Part shown: one piece after another, positions 10,974 to 23,239 of the stretch | How the letters are laid out: each line of letters starts with the position of its first letter | Numbering within the stretch: the first letter of the stretch is position 1 | From: Branchiostoma belcheri | Lineage: Eukaryota > Chordata > Leptocardii > Amphioxiformes > Branchiostomatidae | Direction of reading: 5' to 3' | Length of the DNA: 64,000 nt | Assembly: GCF_001625305.1 (NCBI RefSeq) | Contig: NW_017804009.1 | Coordinates: 510,554-574,553 of the forward strand | Program-made: the position numbers and the translations under genes | The notes under the pieces: model-generated | Databases searched by the model: none | What the model saw: only the letters and a program-made list of their open reading frames with translations | What the model was told of the DNA's origin: nothing

Positions 10974-12199
10974 AACAAGTTTGAACTCATAAACGATTCT
11001 CACTGTGACCCTATCGATTTGAATGCATTGAATGATCTGTCCGAGGGAGAGCTGACTGGTTGTAAGAGGTGTCAGAAGGCTCAGCAAAGATGTCGACAAT
11101 ATGATGACACGGAGAACCTCAAAGAAAATCCTTCATCACTTTGTAAGGTTTATTTGTAAGGTGCACGAAACTGTGCTGGCACGTGTCCCCGCACACCTAT
11201 CAAGGAAGAAGGGGACAAATGCTGTGCAGGCTTAAGTCTGACAGGGACCTAACTCGAGCTGCAGCTGCAAAGGTACAAAACACATGTGCCATAATTCCAG
11301 TGGTAGTGCTGCCAGTCCCTGTCATCCAACCACAACCCTGCTCAAGTAACAGTTATTTAATATTGTTCCAGAAATTGGAGGCCGATATATACGAGTACAA
11401 TAATTGCTATTTCACTGTTTGAATATTATCTTATTACACGTGTTTGTATTATATACATCACTAATACAGTCTGTATTTTTTGTTCACAATTGACATAGTT
11501 TACATTTGAAGTAAAACATACCCAATATCCTTTCCTACTTCCCGTAAGAAATATATATCAATAGGACGGTCGCCGATCTCTGGACACAGAACGCAGTACC
11601 TGTGTAAGATACATCAATTGCCAACCTATATAAATCACTGTTTTATCGCTGCTGACTCAAATGCGTTTTGCTTTGTATCTCCACGATCACTATGCAACAT
11701 TGTAGACATATCTTTTCTTTATCCTTCGCCATGTACAACATGCACGCCTGTATGTATACTTGATAGTGTTTGCTTCGAACTCGCTTTTGTGGCTGTTATT
11801 GAATGCTGTGATATTTCAGGCGCAATCCAGAAATTGACCCAACCATTGACGTAACTTACTTGGTGGAAATTGCCTTAAAGTTAGAGGAAGACCAGAACAC
11901 CCCCAACGATGATGCTGTGTAAGTAATCCATATCTTAAATTAAACTAGATTTAAGGTAACACCCACTACATAATTGGTGTGTTTAGTATATTTGAGAATG
12001 AATCTGCAATATGCAATTTTGACTGTATACATAACTTACTACACAGATGCGCTTTTTGCCTGGAGACAGCCGTAACAAACACCGACGACCCACAAAAACC
12101 TTGCCGTACAAGCATGTATATCATACTGCTTGCATAGCTAAATGGCTCAAGTTAAATAACACATGCCCAGAGTGCCGGACCCCGGTAATTGAGACATGA
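10974..12199 (+). pseudogene. RING-H2 finger protein gene, three exons, frameshifted in the RING
   Basis: Three exons join in phase. 10974-11155 encodes NKFELINDSHCDPIDL ... LTGCKRCQKAQQRC and ends at TT|gtaagg. 11820-11918 encodes NPEIDPTIDVTYLVEIALKL and ends at GT|gtaagt. 12047-12199 is the RING exon. The RING begins CAFCLETAVTNTDD and, in another frame, continues KHVYHTACIAKWLKLNNTC and PECR to a TGA at 12197, so one base is missing or extra in the A-run near 12101. The third zinc ligand is Tyr instead of Cys. RING-H2 proteins are E3 ubiquitin ligases; this copy would not fold as it stands. The frameshift could be a sequence error, while the Tyr argues for decay. Confidence 0.5.
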
Positions 12200-12499
12200 T
12201 CTTATGCTTGTACAGTTTTCGACGTTATATATGTAGTGTTGTCATCTCTCATTTGCAGTTCTGTAAAATAGATAAAATACTAGTATAGTCTACTTACATT
12301 TCTTTATGTACTTATGTGGCTATATAGTCTATATTTATTTTTCGTTCACGTCTTAGACAACATTAAGGTTACATGTTGGAAATTTTGTCCGTCCTTTATT
12401 AATTCTGAACTACCTCCATACAGCCTATCTGTGTGTGGTTATCTTGTAACACGATACTACCCGCTCAAGGACGAGGTAAAATAGTTGCTAGTTGTGTTT

Positions 12500-13500
12500 T
12501 CCTCAATGTAGATACGTCACTTAAGATCACGGTGATTTGGCCTCAGAGTCAATTACGGTGATAGCGTGGGCTCCTTGCAATTCTACTTCCTACAAATTCA
12601 CGGTAGATAGTCATCTGGTTATGTGTTCGGACATAACTATTAGTTCTTTGGATTTTAAGCTTCAGAATTTAGAATTTCGTAAGTCACATGTCGATAACCG
12701 CCCCGGGTGGATCGCTATTGGTTGCGGTAGCCCCTGGAAACGACGGAGACGTTTTCAACGCCCTTGCCATAGCGACTAGTTTTGGATTTCTTGTGCAATT
12801 GCATGAGCAGGCAGTCCGCTCAACAGGTGTATTGTATAAGGTACTTTGGTTCGTCCACCCGTACGAACGAGAAAAGGGCAGTTAATTGTATTGTTTGAGA
12901 TCCTATGTGGTACCGATCAGGTGCCCCTGTACCGAGGTACCACCTCCGTTGCTCCAGCCCCTGCCGGTACACCCGGCTTTCGACCTTGGGGAAGAGGAGG
13001 TTCTCGTAGAACCCATTGATCAGACCTCGCCAGCGGAACAGCCGCCGATGGTGCCGGCATTTTCAACAGTGTGCATGCGGGCATGTCGAGTCGCCGCCCG
13101 AGGGTCAGGAGTCCCATCTAGGAGCATTTATCTATGTCTGAGGAAGGACGTCTTGGGTTTGCATGGGCTCCACAGAGGGAGAGGCTAGTAGTTCCCGTGG
13201 GCCACGAAATGGTCGTTTTCTGTAAAGCTAGGACTGGCCAAATGGTGCCCCGAACACTGCCTTGATTGTACTCCCAGAGGCGGGGACCCTTCCAAAGTCT
13301 TAGTAGCAAGGACCTATGCCAATGAACGGCATAGTCATGTTCCCATCCGGCTTGCAAATGTTTCTAATTGTGACGTAACTCTAGGACCTAGAACCGAATT
13401 GGGGGAGATTCCTTGGACGTGGGTCGTGACCATGTCCACACCCAAACACTGTTCTTATACATAAGGACCACCTCTGTGGTTGACAGTACTAAGTCTATCT
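12500..13500. other. No gene recognised
   Basis: Several open stretches of 60-100 codons occur on both strands, for example a frame from ATG 13134 reading SEEGRLGFAWAPQRERLVV. None has a recognisable domain, and they conflict with each other. The next feature downstream is a polymerase relic, so this may be the remainder of the same large transposon. Confidence 0.3.
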
Positions 13501-13515
13501 CAGTGTGGCAGAAAG

Positions 13516-13740
13516 GTTGACGGGTTCTGCGAAGAGACCAACACCGTGTACGAATACAGCGGATGTCCCTACCATGGGTGTCAGAAATGTTTCAAGCCAC
13601 ACGGTGAACCCAGTAAATGACACGGTGATGATTGAACTGTACGCGGACACCTTGCGAAAGAAGAGACTGATACGAGCAGCAGGTCTCGCGAGTTTGAGGA
13701 AATCAAACAGAACGAACCTCGCTACGAAGACTACCGTGTT
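13516..13740 (+). mobile_element. Maverick/Polinton-type B-family DNA polymerase fragment
   Basis: The first frame reads VDGFCEETNTVYEYSGCPYH then GCQKCF, matching the exonuclease-proximal block of protein-primed PolB (V-D-G-x-x-x-x-T-N-T-V-Y-E-x-x-G-C-x-x-H-G-C). After a stop, a second frame carries DTVMIELYADTLRKKRLIRAAG and a third EFEEIKQNEPRYEDY, which are the next blocks in order. At least two frameshifts therefore separate collinear parts. Such polymerases are encoded by Maverick/Polinton elements of animal genomes. It is a short, dead relic. Confidence 0.6.
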
Positions 13741-13939
13741 CGGTACATGGGGAATGGCTTTACACCGAATTCCAGCACCAATTTCATTTGATGTCGCACA
13801 ACATTGTGCTAGTTCACCGTCCTCCATCCCCACCCTATATTCTGTGTGTTTTCCGTGCCTGTCATCACATCTATGTACCATCTTAACAGATCCTTCACTT
13901 CCCAGCATGGAAATTGCCTACTAGTCGAGACACAACACC

Positions 13940-15490
13940 TTCTGACAGCATACTTCATGCTATACAGATGTGAAGTTCATCTAGTGAGATGTTCTACCAT
14001 GAAGCCTTGTGCAACCATCAATTGAGAAAGACACACTGATGGCCTACGGCCTTGGATAACGGCTGGCCTACATGCATTATGTACGCGACCGCTAATCCCA
14101 ACCAATAGATTGAACAAGCCTTCAATGGTGACCAATATTGGACGTAAAGTGACTTTAATGTAACTTACTATATGTCGATCATTCATAGTGTGCCTTTCAA
14201 ATTTTAACAGGAAAGGCTAAGCGACAAGGGCAACCCTGAAAATTGAACTGAGGCACTAACATCCAACAAACCCACCTACCTAAGCTGAACAAGCCCCCAC
14301 TGAGCCAGAAGCACAGTCCCCGAGGTCTGGGTTTCCAAGAGGCTTGACAGCTTTTAAACTTTAAGATAACCTACATAACTAACACACCCCGAGTAAGCTG
14401 GATGTTGTGCCATTCCCAGTTGCTATTTTCAAGGACTGATTGTGTTTTCTACGTGTTTCTGGCTGCTGAAATGTTTATCCAGATGAAGACTTCAGGTATC
14501 ACCAGACCCATGTTCCTGGCTGACACGTCTGTCTTGTCACAATCCTCTCTGGGTTGACCTATACAAAAGAAATGAAAGACATATTTTACAAAAATGTCTT
14601 TTACATGAAAATAAAATCAACATATGAAAGAGGGAACCTATCATATTTAACCATGTGCATTGTACCCAGTACTGTAGTAGCGAGAGGTACACATACTATA
14701 TTACAGTTGTATTCTTATAGAACTCCAGTAAAAGCTTGCATCTAAAAATCTTAAACTGTTTATGTGGGAAGCAGCTGTCCTCCTGACCCCCTGTGGTCTA
14801 CCTAGTATACTAGTATTAACAAATTATAGGCAGCATATATCAGACTGCAAATTCCCATTACACAGGTTTGTTTTCCATCTCATTATAAAGACGACTTTAT
14901 TCCATATCTGTGCACCTTAGCGGCCAAGCTGTACTTCCCGGGTTGTTTGTGTTCACTGTAATTTATGTCTATTATGACTAGTTTCTTGACTCAGTAAACA
15001 CACAGAACCCAACCAAATGCAACACAAACTGGCGTATACAGGCACTAAAAATTCCACAAATACATCACATCCACATTGTCCAGTACAGAAAGCAACAAAG
15101 GCTACATTGCAAGCAAAGAAGAATTTCAGGGCAACGGCTTTTATTTCCAGTACTTGCGTTTACCACGCCACGAAATATTCCTTGATTTGAACGCCGAAAA
15201 TGACCCTCACGAAAAGGAAGGCCCTCACCAGTAACAACTACACATCTAAACATACTCTGGAACAGCTATTCTGTACGACAACTGCATGTTTTTGAGAAAA
15301 AAAATTCTACGAGAAGCAAGCAGACAAGCGCCAGTCCTTACCTCACGATGGCCGGCCCTGCACTGACGCTACAATCTGCAGACGATCGCAGGATCACAAT
15401 GATATCCATCCGCTCCGACATCTGGACGGTCACATCATAACAAATAAAGCGCAAAAATGTCGTCTGTAAAGCCAAAATTTAGATTCATCA
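13940..15490. other. No gene recognised
   Basis: AT-rich, with stops in all frames and no clear exon, repeat or element. Confidence 0.4.
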
Positions 15491-15496
15491 AACCAG

Positions 15497-15945
15497 TATG
15501 TGTTACCTGTCAAATCAGCTGTATATTTGACATTATTTCGTTGCTAAATGTGTCCTATTTGCCACGCACTACTTTATGGCGGCAAATGGATACATTCTGT
15601 CTGGAGGGAGATATACGGTGGAGCATAACCAAAGCTTTGAGGCTTGTTTGGGGTTTTTATAAAACGGCGTTCTATTCAACATTGTCAAACACACAGTACA
15701 TATTACACATCGACCATCCTCGAATATTTCCTGATGCCAGTATGTGTTAGCTGTTAAATCAACTACATATTTGACATACATGTATTTGTTACCCGTTACA
15801 TGTCGGAGCGGATGGATATGTGTTCTGTTTGCCTCGCACTACTTTATGGCGGCAAATGGATACATTCTGTCTGGTGTGAGATATTCGGTCGAAGCCTCGA
15901 GGCTTGTTTGGGGTTTTATAAAACATCGTTCTATATAAAGTATAT
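15497..15945 (+). repeat. Imperfect direct duplication of about 240 bp
   Basis: CCAGTATGTGTTA(C/G)CTGT starts copies at about 15497 and 15733. Both continue to CACTACTTTATGGCGGCAAA, TACATTCTGTCTGG and GGCTTGTTTGGGGTTTT. The sequence GAGCGGATGGATAT at 15805 has an inverted partner near 15400. Confidence 0.7.
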
Positions 15946-16648
15946 CAAACCGTGCATATTATGGTCCGATTCTTCTTTCTAAATGTCTTCAGCCTATGCA
16001 ACCTTCCAGAGCGTAATAGCTCCAAACGCGGCCACTTGAAAACATGCAAAATGTGTTTTGTGTCATGGAAAGGTGAGGAAAGCAACAGAAGACACTGCAC
16101 AAAGACACGGATGTACAAGTTTATTTGGCTGACCATGCACAAAATCCCTTAACGCCGTGTTTCAAAACATTTCAAAACGTTTGAAGGGCAATAATATAAT
16201 ATTTCTTGAATTCTGCGTGCGTTTTGAAAATGTCTACACCGATAAAAGCAAAACACTTGGTTAACATAAATACTCTGGTAATGGCACAGGCATAAAAGAA
16301 TAGATAGATAAGCTGCTATGATATGTGTTTTCACCACACAGATCTAGAATTAGAGCTAGATAATCAATCATAAGATACATTAATGAAAATTCACTCTTAA
16401 ATTACAGATTGTGTACAATACGACTAACTTCAATAGCTACTGTTAGGATGTGTATCAGGTGCTATGCTATACTACACTAGTGGTTTGGCCGTTTCTGGTT
16501 ATCTGGCAAATTTCCAGGTAATATTAACAAATAAACAGAAGACAAACACTTACAAAGGCTAGACTATTTTAGGCTATTTTCCTTTCTTGTAGAGATTTTC
16601 CAAACAATTTTGTTTAGTTTGTTACATACAGCCAAAGCCTTGTATAGA

Positions 16649-16746
16649 TTAGACAGCCATGAGATACAGAATCTGACCGCCCAGTGCAGCCGCTGTCATC
16701 CAGATCATGGCCTGGTCCTTGGAACCACAGCTTGCTACATAGAGCT
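16649..16746 (-). CDS. Possible terminal exon with one hydrophobic segment
   Basis: On the minus strand TTTGTTATTTGTTTTTGTTGCAG is a strong acceptor. It is followed by a 98-nt segment encoding LYVASCGSKDQAMIWMTAA then a hydrophobic run LGGQILYLMAV and TAA (16651-16649). It reads like the C-terminus of a membrane protein. It lies just downstream of the LDLa pseudogene on the same strand, but that gene has lost its frame, so linkage is unproven. Product unknown. Confidence 0.35.
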
Positions 16747-16934
16747 CTGCAACAAAAACAAATAACAAATATGAACAACAGAAACATACTAATGCTAAGG
16801 TCACATTTCCAAACCGGCGCCCAGCCGGGTAGCCTTGTGGAACGAATGGTATGGTATGAAAGACAACAAAGCACGAAAAATGTTTTTGAAAATTAGATAG
16901 CTGCGTACTATATATTATTGATATAAAATGTTAA

Positions 16935-17694
16935 TTTTTCGTTGGGTACACATTCACCACTATCACACTTGAAGTAGTTGGGCCAGGGACACGCTGTACA
17001 ATTTTCCTAATCTGAACCATCTGTACAGTCATCACCCCCGTCACATTGCCAGTGTGGCATGGGTGTACGCATTCGCCACTATCACACTTGAAATCGTCGC
17101 GGTTGTAACACTCTTTGTTTATACAATCTTTCTCATCTGAACCGTCTCCACAATCATCAGCACCGTCACACAGCCAGTGTGAGGGGACACATTTACCACT
17201 TTCACACTTAAGATCATCGGGATTGTAACACTCTTTGTTGATGCAATCTTCTTCATCTGAACCATCTTTACAATTATCATCACCATTACACTGCAATCCT
17301 TGGAGTACACATTCACCACTATCACACTTGAAGTAGTTGGGCAGGGGACACGCTGTACAATTTTCTTCATCTGAACCGTCTGGACAATCATTATTACCGT
17401 CACATACCACAGCGAGAGAGAGGCAGCGGCGGACAATGCCACAGCCGAAAACGTCGGGCGACAAACAATCTGGAGCCGTACACTCTTCATCCGAGCCGTC
17501 GAGGTAATCTATGAAACCATCACACCTTTCAGTGCCCAATCGATGCATTCGTTAGTCGTTTTGCATGCCAAGGCGGGGCACTCTTCGTCTCTGTCGGCAG
17601 GACGAGGGGAGGCATGGCCGATGGACAGCAGGTACATGAAAAGGAGCAAGCCGGGTACCATGGTCAACTTTACGGTGGGAAATGTAGCTGACAT
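16935..17694 (-). pseudogene. Secreted LDL-receptor class A repeat protein, broken
   Basis: ATG at 17694 begins a signal peptide (hydrophobic core VPGLLLFMYLLSIGHA) followed by six LDLa repeats ending in CDG-x-x-D-x-x-DGSDE-x-C calcium-binding cores. Breaks: a one-base loss in an A-run in repeat 1 (near 17532); two extra bases in repeat 5 after GECV (near 17062); and TAG replacing the Glu of the SDE motif in repeat 5 (near 17011). Repeat 6 stops being LDLa-like after GECVPNEKL. Repeats 3 and 6 share long nearly identical DNA (about 16945-17035 and 17302-17400), so the array grew by recent duplication. LDLa modules bind ligands with calcium in lipoprotein receptors and related proteins. It lies 3.4 kb downstream of the chimeric receptor, which also has LDLa modules. 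Confidence 0.6.
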
Positions 17695-17759
17695 TTTTGG
17701 TGTACCAGTCGTACCCTGGCACGGTGACGTCTACTCAGTCTAGTGCCACTAATAATCAG

Positions 17760-20740
17760 GTAAGTACCGGGCTTTGTGAATACCCTGTTTCACGTAAAGG
17801 CTTATAAAAAGTATAGAATTACAGGGAACATATGGGTACTAACCCAGAGGAATGTGAGGAAACGTCATCAAACCTTTTAATTAGAATTGCTACATTCTCT
17901 CGCTGTTAACAGAGTGAGTCACACCCGACTTTATATCAGGATATGTATTTAAAATTTCGTGCTGTTGACCCAAAGAGTTGATCTGAATGCAAAAAGACAT
18001 CGGATAGAGATATCAAACATCTTCAGATCTGATGTATTCTTAATAATAATAAGCTTGCTAACTTGCGAATTTCGACAGACGAGCAAGAAAAACAGTAAGA
18101 AATGTTTTATGGTTTCCACATAAAACTGCAAATTGAAATTCCAGGTGGCACTCGCCTGTATAGGGCACATGTAGCTTATAAGCTATGTAGTCCCGTACTA
18201 TACAGTGCAAGTCCCATATGCCGCCCCTTTGTTGCACGCTTAAGACACACGCAGTTACATGTATTAAGTCCCAATGAATTATTCTAATAACCGACCACTT
18301 TTGAAGTTACGGCCTGATAACCAATGCCAAATGGAGCCTTATGATTGGTCGACGCACGTAGCTATATGATAATGCACACTGAAACCAGCTGACGTGACTC
18401 TAGGTTGAGGTATGTAAAGTATCCCGCTGTTTCGTCGTAACTATCAGAAGGAGACATCGTGAAATATCTGTTGTTGTTTTTCTCGCTTATAAGTCTTACT
18501 ATGGCAGCTATGGCAACCCAAAATCATTTGTAGGTTTAACAATGCATCTGAATGTCACCTTTATTACAGTTGGTTTGCGATTATATGAAGTTTTGGCTCC
18601 CTTTCAAATACATGAAATTCAATAGAACTCTTCACTGATAAGATAACGTTGAGTCGACTGAATTCTTTGGTTAATGATATGACAGAACTGAATGTAGCAA
18701 TATTTTGATGACGGTCCCATCGCCCCGCATTGTCACGCATATGTATTTCTGCGCCATACCCACCTGTTCGTAAACGAGCTCGAGCGAGTTATGCACAAAT
18801 GCTTGTTTTTGGAGAACAATATTGGTGAAAAATAATATGCTTCACTTTGCACCCATACAGGATGGGTTCACAAGAAACAAGCATTTCTCTATTTACATTG
18901 GTCAGAATATGAACCGTTTTGTAGACAGTACATTTATGTCGTGGATTATTATTATTATGGATATATAACATGCAATGAAGCTACTGCCGTCATCGTGGGC
19001 GGCCTTGAAGATCGTAATTCTTATTTACACCGTAATTAATACCAGCTCCCCATATGAAAGCTGATGATGGCATGCATGCAAACATATTTTAACCATTCCC
19101 GAAAATCGTTCAAAATTATACCTCAAACAAGAGCTCGATTACCCCATACCTTCGTCATGTATGAGTTTGGGTTGTCAGAAATGTGCCGCTGTATATAGTT
19201 TGACTTTTATTTTGCTTGTATGTTAACTAAAGCATGTGATTGTGAGTGCCTCCATACAGTACGAGCATCTGGTCGCCTGAATCGAACTACCTATGGACTA
19301 GAATAGCGGTGCCGACAAATTTGGATCTTCATAGTGAGTAGTAATATGCAAAAAAAAATCTGGGGTGCTAAGCTAGTGTCCTTGTTCTGTAGAGGAGGGG
19401 ATTACTTTTATGCATTTTCATCATAGCGACATCTCACAGACTTCTTGCAGGCCAATGTGATCGTCGATAGCCGGCTACCTTCTCTCGCCAATTAATACCC
19501 TTTTCAGGCTGATTTTTACGATTTATTCGGCCTGCAAAAGAAGTCTGCAACTGGGAGACTACATTTTGAGAGGCAAATTAAATGACGACGGCTACTTGAG
19601 GTTTGACTACTAGTACGCAGTTCTTGTTCCAAGCCTTACTATTGATGAGTTACACTAGATTCCTTATAACACCAGAAAACATGCATTTACTTGTTATTAC
19701 AAATTAAACAGTGAATAATCTAGCATAAAACAAGGAGTCCTTTTAATATCTTGGGATACATTACACATGAAGTGGTATTTGATAAATACAGTATTATTTT
19801 GCAATTGTTGATGTGTGCAATGCTTTGATTTTTTTATCTGAACGTTTTTAGCACTTTTAGTATGTAATTTTACATGTTAGAAATGATTGCGTATATTTTG
19901 GTAACTTATTACACATAAACATCTACACTATGTCATACTGCACGTAACAGTGCCCTAACTAGACCATCTCAGTGATGCATGAATAAGACTCCTTGCATGA
20001 ATCCTATAGCTTAAATTACTATCAAAGTGAATATGAAGCTTACTCAAAGCATAATGCTTCATACTGAAAAGACAATATTGGTGATGAAATAGTATTCAAC
20101 AATTCTTGGAATACACTCCTTCAACTCTTTGTTACATGATTAATAAAATCGTTTTGTCTCGAGTATTATATCCAACAAAGGTATGATGCAGTTCTGCCTT
20201 CTATGTATACTATTTTTCAGACTACCTTGCATGGTCTTCCAGGGCAGAGCGGATTATTTACAGCCTTATTTACAATTTTGTACTGTGGCATTATTCACAG
20301 TCTCTTACTGCCAGGTGTAGAGTAGCAATGACTGCCATGGTGAATGGTACGGTGGCAAGGCAGTATACATATATGGTCAACAATTACTGTGTCTGATTTA
20401 GTGCTATAAAGAACTACTGGCTAGAAAATATTTCAACTCTACATGTACATTCTACATTACTCTAAACTATACTCATGACGGGTACAGTGAGCAGTTGTAC
20501 CTCATTATAAAACGTGTTCTATGACTACTAAAAAGAGTGTTGACTAAGTTACTTGCCAGGAATGTTACAATTCTACATATACACGCTACGATACACTACA
20601 CTATATACATGTAGTTGATAAAGTAATCAGTTACTCTACTTATAAATGAATAAGTTACCGGTTGACTTGTATTCTGCTTTGTTCTGAACGTTATTTGTTT
20701 TGTGTCATTTCAATCCATCTGTTTTATCGCTTGAGTATGT
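17760..20740. other. Intergenic region, no gene recognised
   Basis: AT-rich sequence between the LDLa pseudogene (5' side) and the receptor gene (3' side). Apart from the foldback element at 19438-19620, I see no exon, RNA gene or tandem repeat. Confidence 0.5.
19438..19620. mobile_element. MITE-like repeat, copy A
   Basis: It begins CAGACTTCTTGCAGGCC and ends TAGTACGCAG. It contains CGCCAATTAATACC, ACGATTTATTCGGCCTGCAAA and GAGACTACATTTTGAGAGG in the same order as the element at 33411-33674, so both belong to one family. Ends CAGACTTCTT and AAGAAGTCTG within it form an inverted repeat. Confidence 0.7.
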
Positions 20741-20749
20741 GTGTATGTA

Positions 20750-20755
20750 TTTATT
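20750..20755 (-). promoter_or_regulatory. Candidate polyadenylation signal of the receptor gene
   Basis: TTTATT on the plus strand is AATAAA on the minus strand, 309 bases past the stop codon of the chimeric receptor. Confidence 0.4.
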
Positions 20756-21063
20756 TTTTATGTATCCAGGGACATCTGAAAAACAGGCCACAGACCTGAG
20801 TGTGATCCACTGGTAAAAATAAGATAAATGAAATGACATTTTGTATCTACAATCACACAGACCAGCCTCTTCAATACTCAAAAACACGCGGGCACAATGC
20901 AGGAGTTTACTCAGCAAAAGGCTTGAACTCTGGAGAGAAGCAAAGCTTGTTTCTGAAAGGCAATTACTTTCAAATTGTATTAGCAACGTCATGTGGGGAT
21001 GATAAGCACTTTGTAGGTGGGCAGTTATAGAGACATGCTCTTAGGTTCCTTTCAGTACCGCAA

Positions 21064-23239
21064 TCAGAAACTGGTCTCATCTTCAGCGCAGGTCGAACGC
21101 CTGTCTTCAGCTTGATTTCCTTCAGCATCGACGAAGGTTTTAATGGGTATCTCAGTACCAACGTCAGTGCCGCTTGTTGTAGCCCCAACTCCACCTGCGA
21201 GGGTCTGCAAGTTGCCTGCAGTGCCAGTTTCATCTGCCTCAGTTTCCCCTGCGGTGGTAGGCTGGTTGCTGGCAGTTGCGTTCCGCCCCTTGTCCTGACG
21301 AGGCTTGCCCACACGATGGCGTGTCCTGTTCTCCTCTACATCGGCCATAATTGTCATCTCTATAGCAGTGCCGGTTCCACCTGCTGTTGTCACCTCAGTT
21401 CTCCTGGTCCGCCGGTTGCTGGTAGTGGTGGTTCCTCCATCGTCCTGGTTAGCTTCGATCAGACCCAGGCGCACCATGATCGCATACTTCCATTCCTCCA
21501 ACACCTTCCCCGTCATTGTCAGCAGCAGGGTCAGCAGCAGGCCTTGAGAAGCATTCAGCACAATAAAGATGTAGTCGAGAACTGCGATCTTGACGAAAGG
21601 AACAATGAATCCCAAAATCCAGGTGAACCCCGCCAGAAACGAGATACGCGTGTAGACCCAGATCTTGCTGATCTCCGAGCGTGGCAAAGCAGTGCTGGCT
21701 ATCTGAAATGACTTCCGTATGGCCAACAACACAAGAGTGGTGAAGACAAAATTGACCATAAGGGCGCAGAGGACAGGAACACCAAATGCCACCAGACTGG
21801 CTGTTGGATTGCCGATCCAACACTGCTCTCCATAACCCACCCTGACAGAACTGCCGAATTCCACAATCACTGTGACAAGGACTATAGGCACCGGCACCAG
21901 CCAGGTGTACAAGATGTACTTGTACAGTTCGGCTCTTTCGGAATCCTCACGAAATGTAAGGAAGAGATCTACAGCTAGCACGTTCATGGATGTAAAGGCC
22001 GTCAGAATAAAGTAGTGCAGAAGTATTGCATAAACTGTACAGCCTGGTCCGGGAGAGAGGAACACACGTCCCACAAACTGGGTTACGGCAACTGCCATGC
22101 ATGTCATCATCTGTACCTTCAGCTTTTCCGGGAGTTTTTTCCACTGGCCTGACCTGTAAGTGTGAGCCACAAAACCAGACACGGCAACGTCAGACACTAT
22201 CACAAGACCCAGGGTTAACCAGTGCTGGACAGGGTCCGAGGTTTGGAGCGTGTCGTTGGAAAAATACTCCAGTAGGCAGTCCCCACAGACTGACGCTTCT
22301 GTGTTCAGAATGGCCACCTGCTCAGCTGGGCACGACACGTTAGAACTCAACAGGCGGACACTGCCATTGGGAAGGATTTCGAACTCTTCGGATGTGAAAT
22401 TCAGAATGGGTCTGCTGCAGTTTTGGAGATGGGAAGTTTTGTTCAAAGAGCCGTGACTTAGGGACGAGAGAGATCGACACGAGTCTACAAATGGGTCGTA
22501 TAAAGAGTCTGGGGGGCAATGCTCAGGACTGTTTTCGGGACTCTCATCAGCGTTAAAGTTGAACAGAGAAGGTAATGAGATAGGGTTCAATGCAAATATA
22601 TCTCTCACACTAGCAGAAGGACAACTTAAATGTGTGGCTACCGCAAGGGAAAGTCCTTCACAAAGAGCACAGTGAACGTTTTTATAGAACTTGAAAACGT
22701 CAAAAGTTACTCTTTCGTCGTAGGATCTGCAAGCAGTCACATTACAATTTGCATTCGAAATATTGACGACAGGGACAATGCATTGTCTCACATTCAACCG
22801 AGTAGGACTGAACTCCACCTTTAGAGTTCCGGTACAATCTCCATTCCAGTTGGGAATGCGGAGTTTATAATGATCGTATAATATTTGTGGAATTCCAATG
22901 GGGTTTGTAGGTGAAGCTGTGTACCCAGTACACACAGGTGTGAATCGCCATGTACTGAATTCTTCCGTACTTACATTGTTACAAAGAGCACAGAATATGT
23001 TTCTATAGGAGATACTTGTTGAGCTATCTTGCACGGGCATCCGGTAGACCAGGTCACCCGGGTTGTTGGGATCAGCTTGCTTTAAACACTGATCTCTTGT
23101 GACGTCGTCCATCCAGTCGTCAGGGCAGCCAGCCACCAGCCAATAAGATCTTCCCTTGTCATATCCCGACAGGCACTTCCACTTTTCATGGTCACGATCA
23201 GATGGTTTTTGAGCTGTTGTGTTGAAGTTGCATACCTCT
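21064..23239 (-). CDS. Receptor exon 14: Cys-rich ectodomain, 7TM and tail
   Basis: One large exon. The acceptor is TTGTTTGCCTTCATAATACAG, before AGAGGTATGC. Numbering from the Val codon at 23136, TM segments lie near 306-327, 340-360, 366-395, 406-427, 445-473, 495-515 and 519-542. The usual disulfide pair is present: Cys366 at the top of TM3 and Cys439 in loop 2 (EQCWI). TM6 has [11 protein letters not shown] and TM7 has LNASQGLLL, both typical of class B/adhesion receptors. The ectodomain has two similar blocks, FCALCNN and HCALCEG, seen in methuselah-like receptors, and many N-glycosylation sites. No GPS motif (paired Trp/Cys and HL-T cleavage site) is visible before TM1. The tail is rich in Thr, Gly and Glu. 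Stop TGA at 21064-21066. Confidence 0.9.

Noticed and set aside
21112..21711. 199-aa plus-strand ORF opposite the receptor tail
   Set aside because: Shadow of the receptor exon; it has no domain or start context.
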